Origin: Perognathus longimembris pacificus
Taxonomy: Eukaryota; Chordata; Mammalia; Rodentia; Heteromyidae
Assembly: GCF_023159225.1 (NCBI RefSeq)
Contig: NC_063172.1
Location: 37,328,832-37,392,831 of the forward strand
Length of the DNA: 64,000 nt
Reading direction: 5' to 3'
Shown here: positions 48,618 through 60,590 of the stretch, one piece after another
Numbering within the stretch: the stretch's first letter is position 1
How the letters are laid out: every line of letters begins with the position of its first letter
Program-made: the position numbers and the translations under genes
The notes under the pieces: model-generated
The model's input: only the letters and a program-made list of their open reading frames with translations
The model's database searches: none
What the model was told of the DNA's origin: nothing

Positions 48618-49035
48618 AAAAATACACTATGGAAGAATATGTTTCAGTGATACCCTGAACCAAGTTTTGATACATTTCCATTCTTCATCCATCATCTCAT
48701 GTCCTCATAAAGTGTATACAGGCCAGTCTGTCATCCAAAGCTGCACACCATCATTCCACCATTTTGAGACATACTGTTCTCTTACATTAAAATGGCATTG
48801 GTATTGCATGACCACACAGTTCTGTTACATGGTTAAGGAAGATTTTCAGTGGTAGTCATGGTGGTATTGTCCCTAAAGTTCACAAGATTTGTTATTTTTC
48901 TCCATTTGCATGATTAACATCTTAGATTACTTGGACTGTGATAAAACTTCCTAGTTATTCTCCTTACTTCAACTTTTACCCAAATAATATATTGCAAATA
49001 AGACAGATTCAGTACTGTCTTAAATTTATACATTA

Positions 49036-49270
49036 GTCTGGCACCTGGTAGCTCATACCTGCAATCTGAGCTACTTAGAAGGCTAATATCTAAGGAATGC
49101 AGTTCAAAACCAGACTGGTCAAGAAAATCCCTGAGATTCTTATCTCCAGTTAATCATCAAAAAGCCAGAAGAGGAGCTGAGGCTCAAGTGGTAGAATGTT
49201 AGCTTTGAGCAAGAAAGCTCAGGGACAGTTTCTAGGCCCTGATTTCAAGTACCAGGACTTCCATGAAAGT
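49036..49270 (+). repeat. B1-head/ID-tail SINE, forward
   Basis: 'gcacctggtagctcatacct', 'gcaatctgagctacttagaa', 'gagattcttatctccagtta', 'ctgaggctcaagtggtagaa', 'caagaaagctcagggacagt'. This gives the complete two-part order in sense orientation. Confidence 0.8.
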
Positions 49271-51020
49271 AAAACAAAATAAAATTTATACATTGGATTA
49301 TCTCTCATCTCTAGTCTAAACATGGTGTAACTTGCAGTTTCAGTTATACTTAAAACTACATAAAATTGTCCAGTAAAATTCAGGGGTCCATGTATTGGTT
49401 GTGGTTTAAACTCATTTCTTATATATTTTATCTTTTATTACCACTGCAATAAGTACGTTGACCTTCTCATTCCAGGGAAAAGCATTTGCCTTGCCTTGGC
49501 CTCTGTCTTGAATGCCCTTTTCCCTCTGTATTTACTTTACTCTCTTTTTGGCATTGTCAGATGCCAGTTTAATTGAAATTCTTACACCGAGTACTTCTGT
49601 GATGTTTCTCTTACCAGAAACTTTCTCTAATTTAATGGTGCTGAGAAAGTACTATTTTCATAATACTTAAACTGTACATAGTGAATGGAGTAAATAAAAT
49701 AATATTGAATTTTCTTGTCTAGAACACCCTTCTCTCATCCTTCAAATATTAGCCAAGACTTAAGTAATTCTGTTTCTCCTGATTTATAATCATGAAGGAC
49801 CTGAAATCAGAAATTATTTGTTTGATACTAAGAACATATTTTTTAAAAAGCAGAAAATGAGGAAGACAGCTATCAGTAGTGAGGTTGTAGGAAGATACAA
49901 AAGGGTCTAGCAGATATCTGTAGACCATTCCATCATTAGATTTTATTTTCAGTGCAATGAGAGGTCAACGGAACAATTACTCTGGTTTCTCTGAACAGAC
50001 AGAGAAGGAGGGAAATAAGGTAGGATATCATCAAAACAAATTAGTAAGGAACATTGATGGATTTTTGTTGTTGTTGATATTGTTGTTTGTTTCATGTTTC
50101 TTCAACTTTATTAAACTTCAGTCTTCTGGAATTTACCTTTTCAAATACTTAGGGATCATGATTTTGTATTTGCACTGGTGTCCAGACTTTGTGCATGTAG
50201 TTTTCTATGTTGAGTCTTAATATTGACAGAATTTGTAAAACTTGCATTCTTTTCAGTTTCTGTTAGACAAATTTGTGAACTTGGAGCTATTGCTTTAGTG
50301 TATGAATTGCAACTGTATCTATGGTAACAAATAGTCAGATAGTCCAAGACATTTGTGGCTCATTTTGTAGAACTAATTATATTACTTCCTTTTATTTTTG
50401 AACCGCCCAAGTTTCTGTGATGGATGATATAGCAATTCCAACACAATAATAACAAAAATCCAAAACTATAAAAAGAAAAGCAAACACATTGGGTTGTATC
50501 TATGCAAGTGCAATTAAACAGACACTGTCTGATATTGACTGTTGATATGGAGTGTTGCAGGAACCCAGAGATAAGGTGGGAAGTGATCAGCATGGTCCTT
50601 TCATACCCACACAGCTGTGATAGCTTGGATCCTAGCTCTGAGGCATCCATTTTGGTCTCTCAGGTGCTTTTGTGTGAAGAAAAATCAGTGTGTTAGTGTG
50701 GTTTCACCAGGGGCTACACACTACTCTATAGATCATAAGCCCACTACTTGTCCCTCACATTCATTTCTCTTAGCCATAGATGCTCAATTGTTAGTCACTG
50801 CTTAAGAACCAAGAATTTCTCAAAATATTTCTGTCAAGAGTATTTTAGGTATCCACATTATATTGATGAGAATATCTGGTCTTCACAAAGAAATACCATT
50901 GCCATTCTCTGGCTATCCTATTGTGCTCTCCAGTTTTTACCTCAGCACTTGTAAGATGTGAAGAGAAGGATATGCATATTTCAATTGACTCTTTGCTCTA
51001 AGTTAAAACCATGTTAACTT
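49271..51020. other. Unique sequence, no gene recognised
   Basis: Several 60-96 codon frames (49957-50954) have no domain signature and overlap on both strands. Confidence 0.4.
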
Positions 51021-51034
51021 TAGCACAGTTACTT
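51021..51034 (+). repeat. TSD (left) of the 51.0-52.9 kb L1
   Basis: The word tagcacagttactt occurs here and at 52889-52902, exactly flanking 51035-52888. Confidence 0.88.
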
Positions 51035-51225
51035 TTTTATTTGAAGAAAATAATTTTGCAATTATTATAAAGGTTATGTACAGAGGGGTTACTGTTACAT
51101 AAGTCAGATGAGAACATTTCTATTTGGACATATCACTATTTCCTTCATTCCCTCCTAGTTTTCCTCTCTCATTCTAATTATACCACAAGTGACATAGTTT
51201 ATTTTCAATATAGTATTTTTTATTT
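51035..51225 (-). other. Transduced segment containing an older L1 3' end
   Basis: Lies between the left TSD and the 3' end of the L1 body. On the reverse strand it carries a C-lineage L1 3' UTR ('aacagtaacccctctgtaca') and ends in AAATAAAAAAG. It appears to have been copied from downstream of the source L1. Confidence 0.7.
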
Positions 51226-52888
51226 TAATCGTTTTTCTTTATTGTCAAAGTGTGGTACAGAAGGGTTACAGATTCATTTATAACGCAGTGGGTAAATTTC
51301 TTGTTCAATATGTTGCCTCCTCCTTCATTCCCCCCCACCCCCTTCCCATCCCCCCCCAAGAGTTGTACAGTTTATTTACACTAAATGGTTTCTGTAAGTA
51401 TTGTTTTGGAATGGTTTGTATTTTGTCCTTTGTCTCTCGATTTTGATATTCCCTTTCCCTTCCCCAGTGCTAAAACCTGTATAAACAGTATCCATGGTAT
51501 TTGGATGAGTTGAAGTGGTAGCAGGGATACATCCACAGGAAGGGAACACAAGAGAAAAAAAACTAAAGCAAACAATCAAACAAACAGACAAGGAAAAAAG
51601 GAAAAAAGTACAAAAGGTACAGTTTCACATGGCATGTTGATAATAATTACAACAGTGGTATAACTCTTGTCTCTGTAACATGGAGTTCATTTTACTTGGC
51701 ATCATCTTATGTATGATATGAATGTAGCTATTGGGGCATTTTGATCTTCTACCATGACTAGCTTAATCACTTACTAGCTATTCCCTATGAGGGAAACCAT
51801 AGCATTTATTTTTCTTTGGGTCTGGCTCACTTCACTTAATAAGATTTTTTCCAAGTCCTGCCATTTCCTCATGAATGGGGCAGTGTCATTCCGTCTGATG
51901 GAGGTATAGAATTCATTGTGTAAATGTACCACATTTTCCTGATCCATTACTCTGCTGAGGGGGATCTCGGTTGGTTCCATGTTTTAGCAATGACAAAATT
52001 GTGCTGTGATGAACATAGTTGTGCTAGTGGCTTTAGTGTGGTCTTGATTGTAGTCTTTTGGGTACATGCCCAAAAGTGGGGCTGCTGGGCCATAGGGGAG
52101 CTCTACATTTAGCCTTCTTAGGAACCTCCACACTGCTATCCAGAGGGGTTGAACAAGTTTGCATTCCCACCATCAAAGTAGTAGGGTTCCCTTTTGGCCC
52201 CTTCCTCTCCAGCATTTGTTATTATTAGATTTCCTGATAATGGACATTCTTACTGGGGTAGGTGAAATCTCAATGTTGTTTTGGTTTGCATTTCTTTTAT
52301 GGTCAGTGATGTAGAGCACTTTTTCTTGTGACCCTTGACCATTCTCATTTCCTCTTCAGAGAAGTTTCTTTTTAGCTCCTTATCCCATTTCTTGAGAGGG
52401 CTGTTGGTTCTTTGATTGTTTTTTTTGGAGGAATTCAATTTTTTGAGTTCTGTCTATAATTGAGATATCAGGATTTTGTCCATTGTATGGCTGGTAAAGA
52501 TCTTTTCCCAATCTGTGGGCTTCCTATTTATCTTGGAAGCTATGTCCTTTGCCCTGCCAGAAGCTCTGCAGTTTTATACAGTGCCACTTCTCCAACCTTT
52601 CTTTGATTTGTTGTGTTTCAGGGCCTTTGTTGAGGAAGTTTCTTCCAGTGCCAAGGAGTACTAGAATTTCTCTGATTCCATCTTGTAGTGTTTTCAGGGT
52701 ATCTGATTTTATTTCTAGGTCTTGATCCATTTGGAATTGATTTTGGTGCACCGTGATAAATAGGGATTTAGTTTTAGTTTGTTACAGGTGTTGACATAGT
52801 TTTGCCAGCACCATTTGTTGAAGAGGCTGTCTATGTTGAATCCTGTATTTTTAGCTCCTTTATCAAAGATGAAGTAGCCATAGGTCTG
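51226..52888 (-). mobile_element. 5'-truncated L1, reverse strand
   Basis: A-lineage 3' UTR (51236-51800), then the ORF2 C-terminal third on the reverse strand. Frames there include 52250-52438 (FSEEEMRMVKGHKKKCSTSL) and 52524-52751 ([19 protein letters not shown]). Stops and indels break ORF2. The 5' end at 52888 abuts the right TSD copy. Confidence 0.92.
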
Positions 52889-53039
52889 TAGCACAGTTAC
52901 TTATTAAGCATTGCTTTGGCTCAGAATAATTTACATTTCAAAATATTTATAACAATTGTCTTATCAAATAGCTGACAGGCATTGGAAGTTGAAGTCCACT
53001 GAGGCATATGTAGAAACCAGTTTTACACTTTTGTAGGCT

Positions 53040-55110
53040 GAAATCAGGAAAGCTACTCCTTTTGCAATAGCCTCAAAAATCCTAAAATAATGAGGAATAA
53101 CCCTAACCAAAGAAGAGAAGACCTCCATGATGAGAACTTTAAAAACTGATAAAAAGAAATTAAGGCAGAAGTAAGGAAAAAACCTCCCACACTACTGGAT
53201 ATATTGGCAATGGTTACCTACAAATTCAATGCAATGCCATTAATATCCCAACACCATTTTTAAAGGAAATAGAGGAAGCAATTCAGAAATTCCTATGGAT
53301 CAATAAAAGTCTCAGAATAGCAAAAACAATCCTTAGTAGAAAGAACAGTGGTGGAGGAATTACAATACCAAACTTCAAGCTGTATTGCAAACCTATAGTA
53401 GTAAAAATAGCTTGGTATTGACACAGGAACAGGCCTGAAGATCAATGGAACAGGATTGAAGACCCAGAAATGAACCCACAGAACCATGACTACTTAATCT
53501 TTGATAAAGGAGCTAAAATAATAGGACAGAAGAAAGATAGCCTCTTTAAGAAATGGTGCTGGAAAACTGGTTCAACATCTGCAACAGTTAAGACTAGATC
53601 CTTATATATCACCCTGCACCAAAGTCAATTCCAAATGGATCAAAGACTTCAAAATAAAAGCAGATACCCTGAAAACAATATAAGAAGGAGGAGGCAAAAC
53701 ACTTGGACTCCTTGGAACAGGACCATGCATCCTTAATAAAGGTCCAGAAATGCAACAAATCCAAGAAAGGTTGGACAAATGGAACTGCATCAAACTGCAG
53801 AGCTTCTGCAGGGCAAAGAACATAGCTCGCAAGATAAACAGAAAGCCCACAGATTGGGAAAAGATCTTTACTGGCCATACAATGGACAAAGGCCTCATAT
53901 CGAAAATATATGAGGAACTAAAAAAATTAAATTCCTCCAAAACAAAACCTCAAAGAAACAACAGCCCAATCAAAAAGTGGCCTAAAGACTAAAAAGGAGA
54001 CTTCTCTGAAGAAGAAATGAGAATTGCCAAGAGACACATGAAGAAGTGCTCTACATCACTGGCCATAAAAGAAATGCAAATCAAAACAACATTGAGATTC
54101 CATCTCACCCCAGTAAGAATGTCCATTATCAGGAAAACTAACAATAACAAATTCTGGAGGGGGTGTGGCCAAAAGGGAACCCTACTTCATTGTTGGTGGG
54201 AATGTAAACTTGTTCAACCACTCTGGAAAGAGGTATGGAGATTCCTCCAAAGGCTAAACATAGAGCTCCCCTATGACCCAGCAGCCCTACTTTTGGGCAT
54301 CTACCCAAAAGACTACAACAAAGACCACACTAAAGCCACCAGCACAACAATGTTCATCACAGCATAATTTGTCATTCCTAAAATATGGAATCAAGCCAGA
54401 TGCCTCTCAGTAGACAAATGGGTCAGGAAAATATAGTACATATTCACAATGGAATTTTATCCCTCTATCAGAAAGAATGACATTGCCCCATTTATAGGGA
54501 AATGGAAGGACTTGAAAAAAATTATACTAAGTGAAGTAAGCCAGACCCAAAGAAACATAGACTCTATGGTTTCCCTCATAAGGAATATTTAGGACAGGTT
54601 TGGGCTAGCCATAGCAGAAGATCACAAGAGCCTTTATGAACACATAAGATGATGCTAAGTGAAATGAACTCCATGTTATGGCAATGAGTGTTATACCACG
54701 GTTGTAATTATTTTCAACATGCCATGTGAAATTGTAGTTTTTTGTTGTTGTTATTGTTACTCTTGTATCCCCTTCCTGTGGTTGTCCCCTCGCTATCACT
54801 GTATCTCATCTCAGTACCCTGGATACTGTATATACTTCTATTAGAACTAGGGAAGGAAAAGGAATGTCAAAATTGAGAGACAAAGTATAAAATACCAATG
54901 ACTCCAAAAGCAATTCTTACAAAACCATTTGGTGTAAACCAACTTAACCACTCATGGGGGGGCAGGGAAAGGGGAATGGTGAAGAAGGGGAAATAAGGGA
55001 GGAGGTAGGAGGTTATACTAGAAATGTACCCACTGCCTTACATATGAAACTATAACCCCTCTGTACATCACCTTGACAATAAATAAATTATTTAAAAATA
55101 AATAAATAAA
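53040..55110 (+). mobile_element. 5'-truncated L1, about 2.07 kb
   Basis: Starts in the ORF2 region after the reverse transcriptase domain ('aaagctactccttttgcaat') and includes frames 53470-53736 (YLIFDKGAKIIGQKKDSLFK), 53750-53992 and 54017-54367 ([39 protein letters not shown]). The frame shifts between them and a stop lies near 53990. The A-lineage 3' UTR has a G-rich tract (54955-55010) and ends at 'gacaataaataaatta'. No reliable TSD found. Confidence 0.92.
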
Positions 55111-56539
55111 ACAGGCCATTTACAGTGATGAATTGAGAGGATTTCAAGGATTCTTAAATCTCCTAACCTCCTTAATGCCTGAGCAGTGTCTCTAGACTCA
55201 TCCCTTCATGATTTTCTGTTCCATTAGAAATGCGAGGAAAATATCCAGAATGACTTCTTGTATTATTATTTCCAGGTGTTTTCTTCTCAACTTAGGTAAC
55301 TTGTTTAGGTAACTTGTTGTAGAGAGATTACAGACAACCTTGATGGCAACAAGGATAATGATAATGCTTTTGCATAGAAGATAACAAAGCAAAGGCATAC
55401 CAGAAAAATCTTGATTTTTACTGCCAAGGGTTCCTGTGTTTTGCTCATAACTGGCAAAATGTAATTTATTAATGCTGGCTTAGGTATAATATTTTTTTTC
55501 TTTTCCTCTCATTAGGACTTTTGATTTTCCTACTTTCTATGCTTGACAGCCTCTGCCTTGTACCCAATCACAGCACTGTTGTAGGAGATGGTATTTTACC
55601 TCCTAGCTGTGAAAAGATAGATGTCTCTCTAGTTGTTATTTTATGCTTTGCACAACTGATACTCAGACTAAGAAAGCAGACTATATGCTGCCTCATTCCC
55701 CCCACCCTGCCTAAAACTAGAGAATAATTATTGGTGTTTCTTAATAAAGAAAAAAATAAATGTCTACTTATTCACAAGTGCATGTTTTTGTATTTGACAT
55801 GGTTTTAGAAAAAATATTACATTACTCTGCTATTTACCATTTTTATATTGTCATGTTCTAAATGAACACATTTGTAAGATACACAAAAGTACTCTTAGTT
55901 TCAATAATGAGAACAGAATAATTGACATTTATGTAAAATATCCTATCGCATCAAATGTACATTTTTCACTTCCAAGAGCAGAACATAAGTGGGCTGAGGA
56001 TGTTCATCCCCACTGTCTCAACCATCACATTCTAAGGGGTACCTAGAAACCCTGGTCAGCTCCAGGTAAATTTGAGCGATGTATAGAAGAGTAAGGTGAC
56101 TAAAAGACTGGCACTGTTATTTGAGGGGATCTGATAAAGGAACAAAACTACAGACAAGCAGCTGCTCTTGGACTCCACTTGAGCAACATTTTTTGTGTGT
56201 TTTGTGTGTTACATATCAACAGTAGAAACAACTCCTGCTATTTTAAAGTATTTATTATAAATACTTTGAGGCAGATGTAAATAACACTATTTATGTAGAA
56301 TATAATGGTGTAATAAGATTTTATATTGAATATATTTCAGAGCATATAGATTGTTTGCTACTGAAGCTGAACTTTCATGATCAAAATAGGAATGGACAAT
56401 CGCTGTACACCTAAGATACAAGTGCTTAAACATAATGAAGGTGTATTTCTCACCTAAGGACAGTGAAGTGCAAGGAAATCTTGGCTTCAGGGATTCTAAG
56501 TTCTTCTTGCTATGGTTATTATGGATTTGCTTGTTTGTT
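55111..56539. other. Unique AT-rich sequence
   Basis: A direct repeat 'aggtaacttgtt' occurs twice near 55294-55318. No gene recognised. Confidence 0.4.
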
Positions 56540-56746
56540 TGTTTTTGTTTTTTCCAGTCCTGGGGCTTGAACTCAGGCCCTAAGCACTATTTCTGGATTT
56601 TTTTTCTCTCTCAAGGCTAGCACTGTACCATTTGAGCCTCAGAGCCACTTCTGGCTTTTTCTTTTTATGTTATACTGAGGAATTGAATCGAGGGCTTCAT
56701 GCATGTTAGGCAAACATTGTACTGCTAAGCCACATTCCGAGCCTGG
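56540..56746 (-). repeat. Old dimeric ID-like SINE
   Basis: Reverse copy diverged from the consensus: 'cagtcctggggcttgaactc', 'ctctcaaggctagcactgta', 'actgctaagccacattccga'. Confidence 0.8.
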
Positions 56747-57600
56747 CCATTATATTTGAATCTGTGGCTTCAAGAATAACAACAACAACAAAAAAGGAAT
56801 CACATACAGATTTTCACCAGAAGAGTTAGGAGCCAAGTATGGCAGCTGGCACTGAATGGCCTGATTCAACCTAAATCCTCAGAGCCTGGGAAATGTCATT
56901 TAATGGCATGGACAAAGAAAAAAGGAATTCATATTAGTCTAATAGAGTAATATACATATCATAAAGAATGTTAAGAATATAAACTTAGTTAAGGTTTTAA
57001 CAGAAGCTTAAAACATCATCTTGGTAGGGCTTTAATGTGAGCCCCTTCGATATAAATATCATCTAAATGTTGCCCATAGTTTCTTAAGTAAATCTTCAGG
57101 GAATAATTATCTCCTCATAGTTTATTGTTCAGCTTTCATACACTTTTCACTTAGTGATAAACTGAACAAAGCTGCAAATAAAGAAGGCACATTATCTTTT
57201 TCGCCATTCTCATGGCAAGTCAACTTCTCTTGGGAACTGCAGTAATGTTGAGTACACCCTTACCTTTGCCTCTGGCTGAAAGGTGGTTTATGAACCTCTT
57301 AAGAGGAACAGGTCCAAGCACCGCCTTACATTGCCTCTCATGCACAGCTCATGAATTTGCCTAGCCAGTGACAGGTCTATGAGAGTTAATTTTTCTAATT
57401 TTCTTGCGTGAATTGACAACACCAACTTCATTATTTTTTTTCAGATCTTCCTCAGAGATTCTCTGTGTACTGTGGATTCTTATCAAGTTTGCTTTTTAAT
57501 TTATGGTTTTCACATATTTTGTAAGTTTGTACAATGCCCTGTGAATGGCAGGTTTCTTGGGAATTAGTAAATAAATAACCAGTGATAAATATTATGGAAC
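56747..57600. other. Unique sequence
   Basis: Nothing recognised beyond an AAC-rich patch at 56777-56794. Confidence 0.4.
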
Positions 57601-57613
57601 AAAACCACAAGGA

Positions 57614-57823
57614 GGGCTGGGGATATAGCCTAGTGGCAAGAGTGCCTGCCTCGGATACACGAGGCCCTAGGTTCGATTCCCCAGCACCACATATACAGAA
57701 AACGGCCAGAAGCGGCGCTGTGGCTCAAGTGGCGGAGTGCTAGCCTTGAGCGGGAAGAAGCCAGGGACAGTGCTCAGGCCCGGAGTCCAAGGCCCAGGAC
57801 TGGCCAAAAAAAAAAAAAAAAAA
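57614..57823 (+). repeat. Young dimeric ID-like SINE, perfect TSD
   Basis: Near-identical to the copy at 48412, with the same diagnostic bases. It is flanked by the exact 13-bp TSD 'aaaaccacaagga' (57601-57613, 57824-57836) and has an A run of about 21. The head has RNA polymerase III box-like motifs ('tagcctagtggcaagag', 'ggttcgattcc'). Confidence 0.96.
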
Positions 57824-57836
57824 AAAACCACAAGGA

Positions 57837-58565
57837 AATTCATGATTGTTTATAATAAATGTAGTGATTGATTCTTTATATTTTCATTTTATCACTAAGT
57901 AAATTTCCAAAATGAAAACACTAATGTTATTAGCAAACACTGGATTGCCAAAAGTCAAATAGCATTTCTGTAAAATTATTGGATTAACCAGAAAGTGAAG
58001 AGAATGCAGTAGTAATAAAGTGCCTTCAATATTATCTTTGTTAAAGTAAGGCTCAGGAAGTGCAACATTCCTTGATGATGACACTACTTCTTTTCCTCCA
58101 GGTACTAGTGCAGCTACTAATCAACATACAATCAAATTATTTATTACTTTGCCTTATGCAAACTTTTTTCATGAGTTTTCTCTTGCAGCATGTTATTTAT
58201 ACATGTATTTTGAAAATGTGAGTGTGTGTGTGTATGTATGTGTGTGCGTAGAAGAAAAAGAGAGAGAAAAGGGAGGGACAGAGAGAGGGGAGAAGGAGGG
58301 AGGAGAGGAGAACAAAATGAAAAAGGAGTTTAAATTGATGTTCTTGGTGGTAAAAAAAAAAAGTATGATAAAACCTTTTGTATAAACTCCCTAGAACTCT
58401 CACTCTAGAAGTAGCTTTTTAATGCACTTTATTTTAACCATTGATTACTGAAATCAATAGTTAAGAGAAATAAATTCCTATCTTTTCTGAGCATTTTAAA
58501 AATCTTTCTTGGTACTTTTCTTTAAAATGTATCTTAGTATTTAATACAAAAAAAATTTCAAAACC
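57837..58565. other. Unique sequence ending in a GT/GA-rich patch
   Basis: A GT-rich then purine (GAGAGG/GGGAGG) tract lies at 58216-58315. No gene. Confidence 0.5.
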
Positions 58566-59427
58566 TGAGAGAGAAGAAGATGGCAAAGAGCAGCTTATCT
58601 AAGCTCTCTCCAAGAACTTAGTTTTTCTTCTACAGGGAAACTTCTAACTCTAGAATGATAGCCCAAGCAAGGTATAACAGCACAGAGATTCAAGTCAGGA
58701 AGGAAAAAACTAAATGACAGATCTAAGAATCCATATTTCAGCCACAGCCTGCCACTTACCTGGCAGAATCAAATCTACACTCACCTCCAGCACGTAGCAG
58801 TGATGAGGAGAGAAATCCGCCAGACAGCAGCAGACAGATGCTGTCCTCAAGTGGAGCTTGAAAGTTCCTAAGAACCAGAGGAAGTATGAGTACTCCACAA
58901 AAGACAGTCTCTACAGAGTCTGCACCCACAGATCGCCATTAGCAAAGTAGCCCTTCCCCCCATCCACCATAATGAATCTCCATCTTTGTCCCTGGCATAG
59001 ATGGCCAGAGCAGACTGGAAATGAAGCCGGCCAGGGGAAAGTAAGGTTAAAGGGACCATCTTTGAAAAGAGCAAAGATGCCAAAGTAGCAAGTCCCAGTT
59101 CTACCCAAGGGAAGGAGTCCCGCCCAGATGGGAGGAACCTCCAAGGGGAGAGCAGCCCTATGAGCAGCCCTGCAACACCAGTAAACAGGAGGCCTGCCCC
59201 CAGGCTACCATCACTGCAGCTACCGCTGAGATAGTAACAGACTGGTTTCCCAGGCTAAACATTGTCCACCAGTGTCTGGGGGCACCCAGCCTCTACCTGC
59301 AAACTCCCGCAAACAACACAGCCAGCCCTGCCCAGGAGGGAGGAAGTTCCCTGCAGGCAGCTCCAGCTTCCCTGCCAGAGTCGGCTGCCATGCCCTTCAG
59401 CAGCCCCGTCCCACCCAGGGCCTGCCA

Positions 59428-60290
59428 CACGAAGTTCGGGAGTCTCAGCCCAGGTTAGACAGGCAATTGGGGAGCTGCAGCCCGGTCGCCACAGGCAATT
59501 CAGAAGTCAAACTCAGGGCTCCTCAGGCAGTTTGGGGGTCTGAGCTGGGGATCCACAGGCAGATCAAGAGTCTGGGCCCAGCCTCCACAGGCAGTTCTGG
59601 GAGCCTACCCAGGGCTTTGCAGGCAGTTCCAGGATCTGAGTCTGGGCCCTGCTGGCAGTTCGGGGCTCTGAGCTGGGGCTCCGCTGGCAGTTTTGGGGGT
59701 CCCAGCTTGGGCTCCACTGACAGGGGGCCTACCCGGGGCTACACAGGCACTTCAGAGGTTCAAGCTGGCGCTCCGCAGGCAGTTTGGGGATCCCTCCCAG
59801 GGCTCTGCTGACAGCCCAGGGGTCTGAGCCAGGGCCTAACAAGCACTTCAGGGGCCCTAGCAGGGCCCTAACAGGCAGTTCAGGGGTCCGAGCCGGGGCT
59901 CGGCAGGCAGTTCTGGGGCCCCATCGGGGCTCCACCGATATTTCGGTGGTTCCACCTGGGGCTCTGCCCACAGTTCGAACGTCCTACCCAGAGCCATGCA
60001 GACAGTTTGGGGGAAATTCTCAGCCCAGGCTCCACTGACAGGGGCTCCCAGCCCGGGCTCCATAAGCTGTTCGAGGGGACCTACCCTGAGCTCCGCAGGC
60101 AGGTAAGGGGTCCCACCCAGGGCTCCACCCACAGTTCAGGGGTCCCCAGGCTCTGCTGACAGTTTGGGGGAGTCCCAGCCCGGGCTCCACTGACAGTTAG
60201 GGGGTCCCAGCCGGGACTCCGCCAACAGTTCAGGGGGCGGGGCACAGCTGGGGCTTCGCTTGCAGTTCGGGGATCCCACCCAGGGCACTG
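59428..60290 (+). repeat. 32-bp tandem array in the L1 5' UTR
   Basis: The landmark 'caggcag' or a one- or two-base variant recurs at 59428, 59460, 59492, 59524, 59556, 59589, 59620, 59652, 59684, 59717, ... 59872, 59904, 59935, 59967, 59999, ... 60259, 60291. This is about 27 intervals averaging 32 bp, with a few of 27-37. The unit core is GGCAGTTCGGGGGTCC plus an 'agcccgggctcc'-like half. Because 32 is not a multiple of 3, the frame rotates, which explains long spurious open frames on both strands. Confidence 0.93.
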
Positions 60291-60590
60291 CAGGCAGCTC
60301 AGGGGTCTCAGCTGGAGTCCACTACCCATGGTCACCAGCCCAGGGGTTCCGGCCCAGACTAATGCAGGCAGCTCAGGGGTCTCCTCAGGAATCCGCCACC
60401 CACTGTCGCCAGCCCAGGGATCCCAGCCAGGACCACCACAGGCAGCCCAGGGGTCACAGCAGGAACCCACCACCCACCCTCAGCAGTCCCACTGGGACCC
60501 ACTGCAGGCAGCTAAGGAAGCCCAGCCAGAACCTGTCACCTGCCCTCTGCAGCCCAGAGTTCCCATCCTAGCACAACAGGCCCCACTGCC
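60290..60590 (+). repeat. Larger (about 74-bp) repeats next to the 32-bp array
   Basis: 'gcaggcag' recurs at 60290, 60364, 60438 and 60504. The first two intervals are 74 bp and share 'aggggtctc' and 'cgccagcccaggg'-like parts; later units are shorter (66 bp, then partial). They appear derived from the smaller unit by an added 'ccacccac' segment. Confidence 0.75.

Noticed and set aside
57614..57710. tRNA gene suggested by box A/B-like motifs
   Set aside because: These belong to the tRNA-derived head of the dimeric SINE, with no cloverleaf closed by an acceptor stem, an A-tail and TSDs.
59272..60571. Long open frames (up to 179 codons) on both strands of a GC-rich region, suggesting a proline/glycine-rich gene
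   Set aside because: They lie in the L1 5' UTR tandem array. A 32-bp unit without stops is open in all frames, so the frames are by-products of the repeat.
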